A model generated the notes under the pieces. The model worked only from the letters and a program-made list of their open reading frames with translations, searched no databases and was not told where the DNA came from. Positions 29,166 through 30,023 of a stretch of DNA of 30,023 nt are shown one piece after another. A program made the translations under genes and the position numbers. The stretch is from positions 1 to 30,023 of the forward strand of contig JAUWLY010000005.1 in the NCBI GenBank assembly GCA_030613445.1, in the 5' to 3' direction. This stretch comes from Candidatus Stahliibacteriota bacterium (lineage in GTDB: Bacteria > Hydrothermota > Tepidihabitantia > SM23-42). Numbering within the stretch: the first letter of the stretch is position 1; each line of letters starts with the position of its first letter.

Positions 29166-30023
29166 TCCTTGTGTATCAATCTGTGCTTTCTGCAGAGAAC
29201 CTGAATAATCGATATAGACAGTCTTTATCTCAGTGAATATTTCGTAAGCAGTCCAGCCGCCCTCACGATGTCCATTACCCGTATCCTTCATGCCGCCAAA
29301 CGGAAGATGGCATTCTGCGCCGATCGTCGGTGCATTAATATACACAATGCCGGTTTCGGCAAGTTCAATTGCCTTGTGTGCCAAATTCAGATCACATGTG
29401 TAGATAGCTGATGAAAGACCGTATATTGTGTTGTTAAGTATGGACATCGCTTCATTGAAATCTCTTGCCTTTAGCACTGATAAAACCGGTCCAAAAATTT
29501 CTTCTTGAGCTATTCTCATAGTCGGTAGCACATCAACGAATATTGTCGGTTTATAAAACCACCCTTTTTCACACTCGCCCTGTTCGTATAATTCACCGCC
29601 CGTAACCATTCTTGCGCCATCTTTCTTGCCTATTTCTACATATCCGTGAATGCTTTCCCGTTGTGATTCGCTGACCAATGGACCGACATCTATATCTTCA
29701 TTCAAACCATTACCTAATTTCAAAGCCTCAACCCGCACTTTGAGCATGTCAATAAACTTGTCATAGATCGGTGCCTCCAGAATCAATCTGGATGTCGCTG
29801 TACACCTCTGACCAGTCGTTCCAAACGCACCCCACAAGACCCCCTCAAGAGCAAGCTCGAGATTCGCGTCTTTCAGGACAACCTGACCGTTCTTACCACC
29901 CAATTCTAAAGAACATCGTTTAAGCGTCTTGCCGCAGACCTCGCCGATCCTCTTACCAATCTCTGACGAACCAGTAAATGAAACGCCAACTATATCAGGA
30001 TGGTTCAAAATAGCTTCACCGAC
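29163..30023 (-). CDS. NAD(P)-dependent aldehyde dehydrogenase, C-terminal part (runs off window)
   Basis: The frame is open to the window edge and its first residues are missing; about 286 codons are visible. The catalytic glutamate is in SLELGGKNGQVV and the cysteine in TTGQRCTATSR; EEIFGPVLSV, LPFGGMKDTGNGHREGG and the ending TVYIDYSGSLQKAQID follow. The pattern is closest to ALDH7 / aminoadipate-semialdehyde type enzymes. With the following aminotransferase it could oxidise the semialdehyde left after transamination of an omega-amino acid such as lysine or GABA. Two genes, one strand, 35-nt gap. Substrate is inferred from context. Confidence 0.88.
   Translation of the reverse strand, partial: VGEAILNHPDIVGVSFTGSSEIGKRIGEVCGKTLKRCSLELGGKNGQVVLKDANLELALEGVLWGAFGTTGQRCTATSRLILEAPIYDKFIDMLKVRVEALKLGNGLNEDIDVGPLVSESQRESIHGYVEIGKKDGARMVTGGELYEQGECEKGWFYKPTIFVDVLPTMRIAQEEIFGPVLSVLKARDFNEAMSILNNTIYGLSSAIYTCDLNLAHKAIELAETGIVYINAPTIGAECHLPFGGMKDTGNGHREGGWTAYEIFTEIKTVYIDYSGSLQKAQIDTQG

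Overview
The window looks like a chromosomal segment of an uncultured, anaerobic, diderm bacterium. Lipoproteins with lipoboxes, three SurA/PPIC-type chaperones in one operon, a secreted protein with a C-terminal FlgD/T9SS-like sorting domain, and two ferredoxin-linked 2-oxoacid oxidoreductases together resemble candidate phylum WOR-3 ('Stahlbacteria') or a neighbour. That placement is inferred from gene style only. No rRNA, tRNA, CRISPR array, transposase or phage gene was recognised.

Layout. 1-2189 (minus): three-gene periplasmic folding operon, the last gene cut by the window edge. 2260-3411: AI-2E/PerM-type permease. 3486-6183: korDABC, a four-subunit 2-oxoacid:ferredoxin oxidoreductase. 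6205-9848: a small nucleotidyltransferase followed by a 968-residue GlnE/GlnD-like protein with two nucleotidyltransferase domains, apparently in the same transcription unit. 9950-10777 (minus): exported TPR-like protein. 10915-11988: butyrate kinase. 12052-12271: a 67-bp tandem repeat array. 12355-15337: iorA, iorB and a BON-LysM protein. 15382-16116: recO. 16177-20888 (minus): membrane protein, mnmA, cysteine desulfurase, secreted protein with sorting domain. 20978-24279: unknown gene, rsmI, phosphatidyltransferase and hflX, tightly coupled. 24309-26969: holB-like gene, Mut7-C-like protein, SpoIID-like protein. 27233-27718: lipoprotein with a strong terminator. 27778-30023 (minus): class III aminotransferase and an aldehyde dehydrogenase cut by the window edge.

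Physiology. Kor, Ior, butyrate kinase, the aminotransferase and the aldehyde dehydrogenase fit fermentation of amino acids or peptides, with reduced ferredoxin and acyl-CoA made by the oxidoreductases and ATP recovered by an acyl kinase. MnmA sits beside the type of cysteine desulfurase that supplies its sulfur.

The strongest non-gene signal is a rigid promoter grammar. Twelve candidate promoters all read TTGAYN, exactly 16 bp, then a TATAAT-like box. In seven of them the start codon lies only 5-8 nt beyond the -10 box, implying leaderless mRNAs. These promoters revise several gene starts (korD to 3486, the 20978 gene, holB at GTG 24309). The most interesting protein system is the GlnE-like/small nucleotidyltransferase pair attached to the 2-oxoacid oxidoreductase operon.
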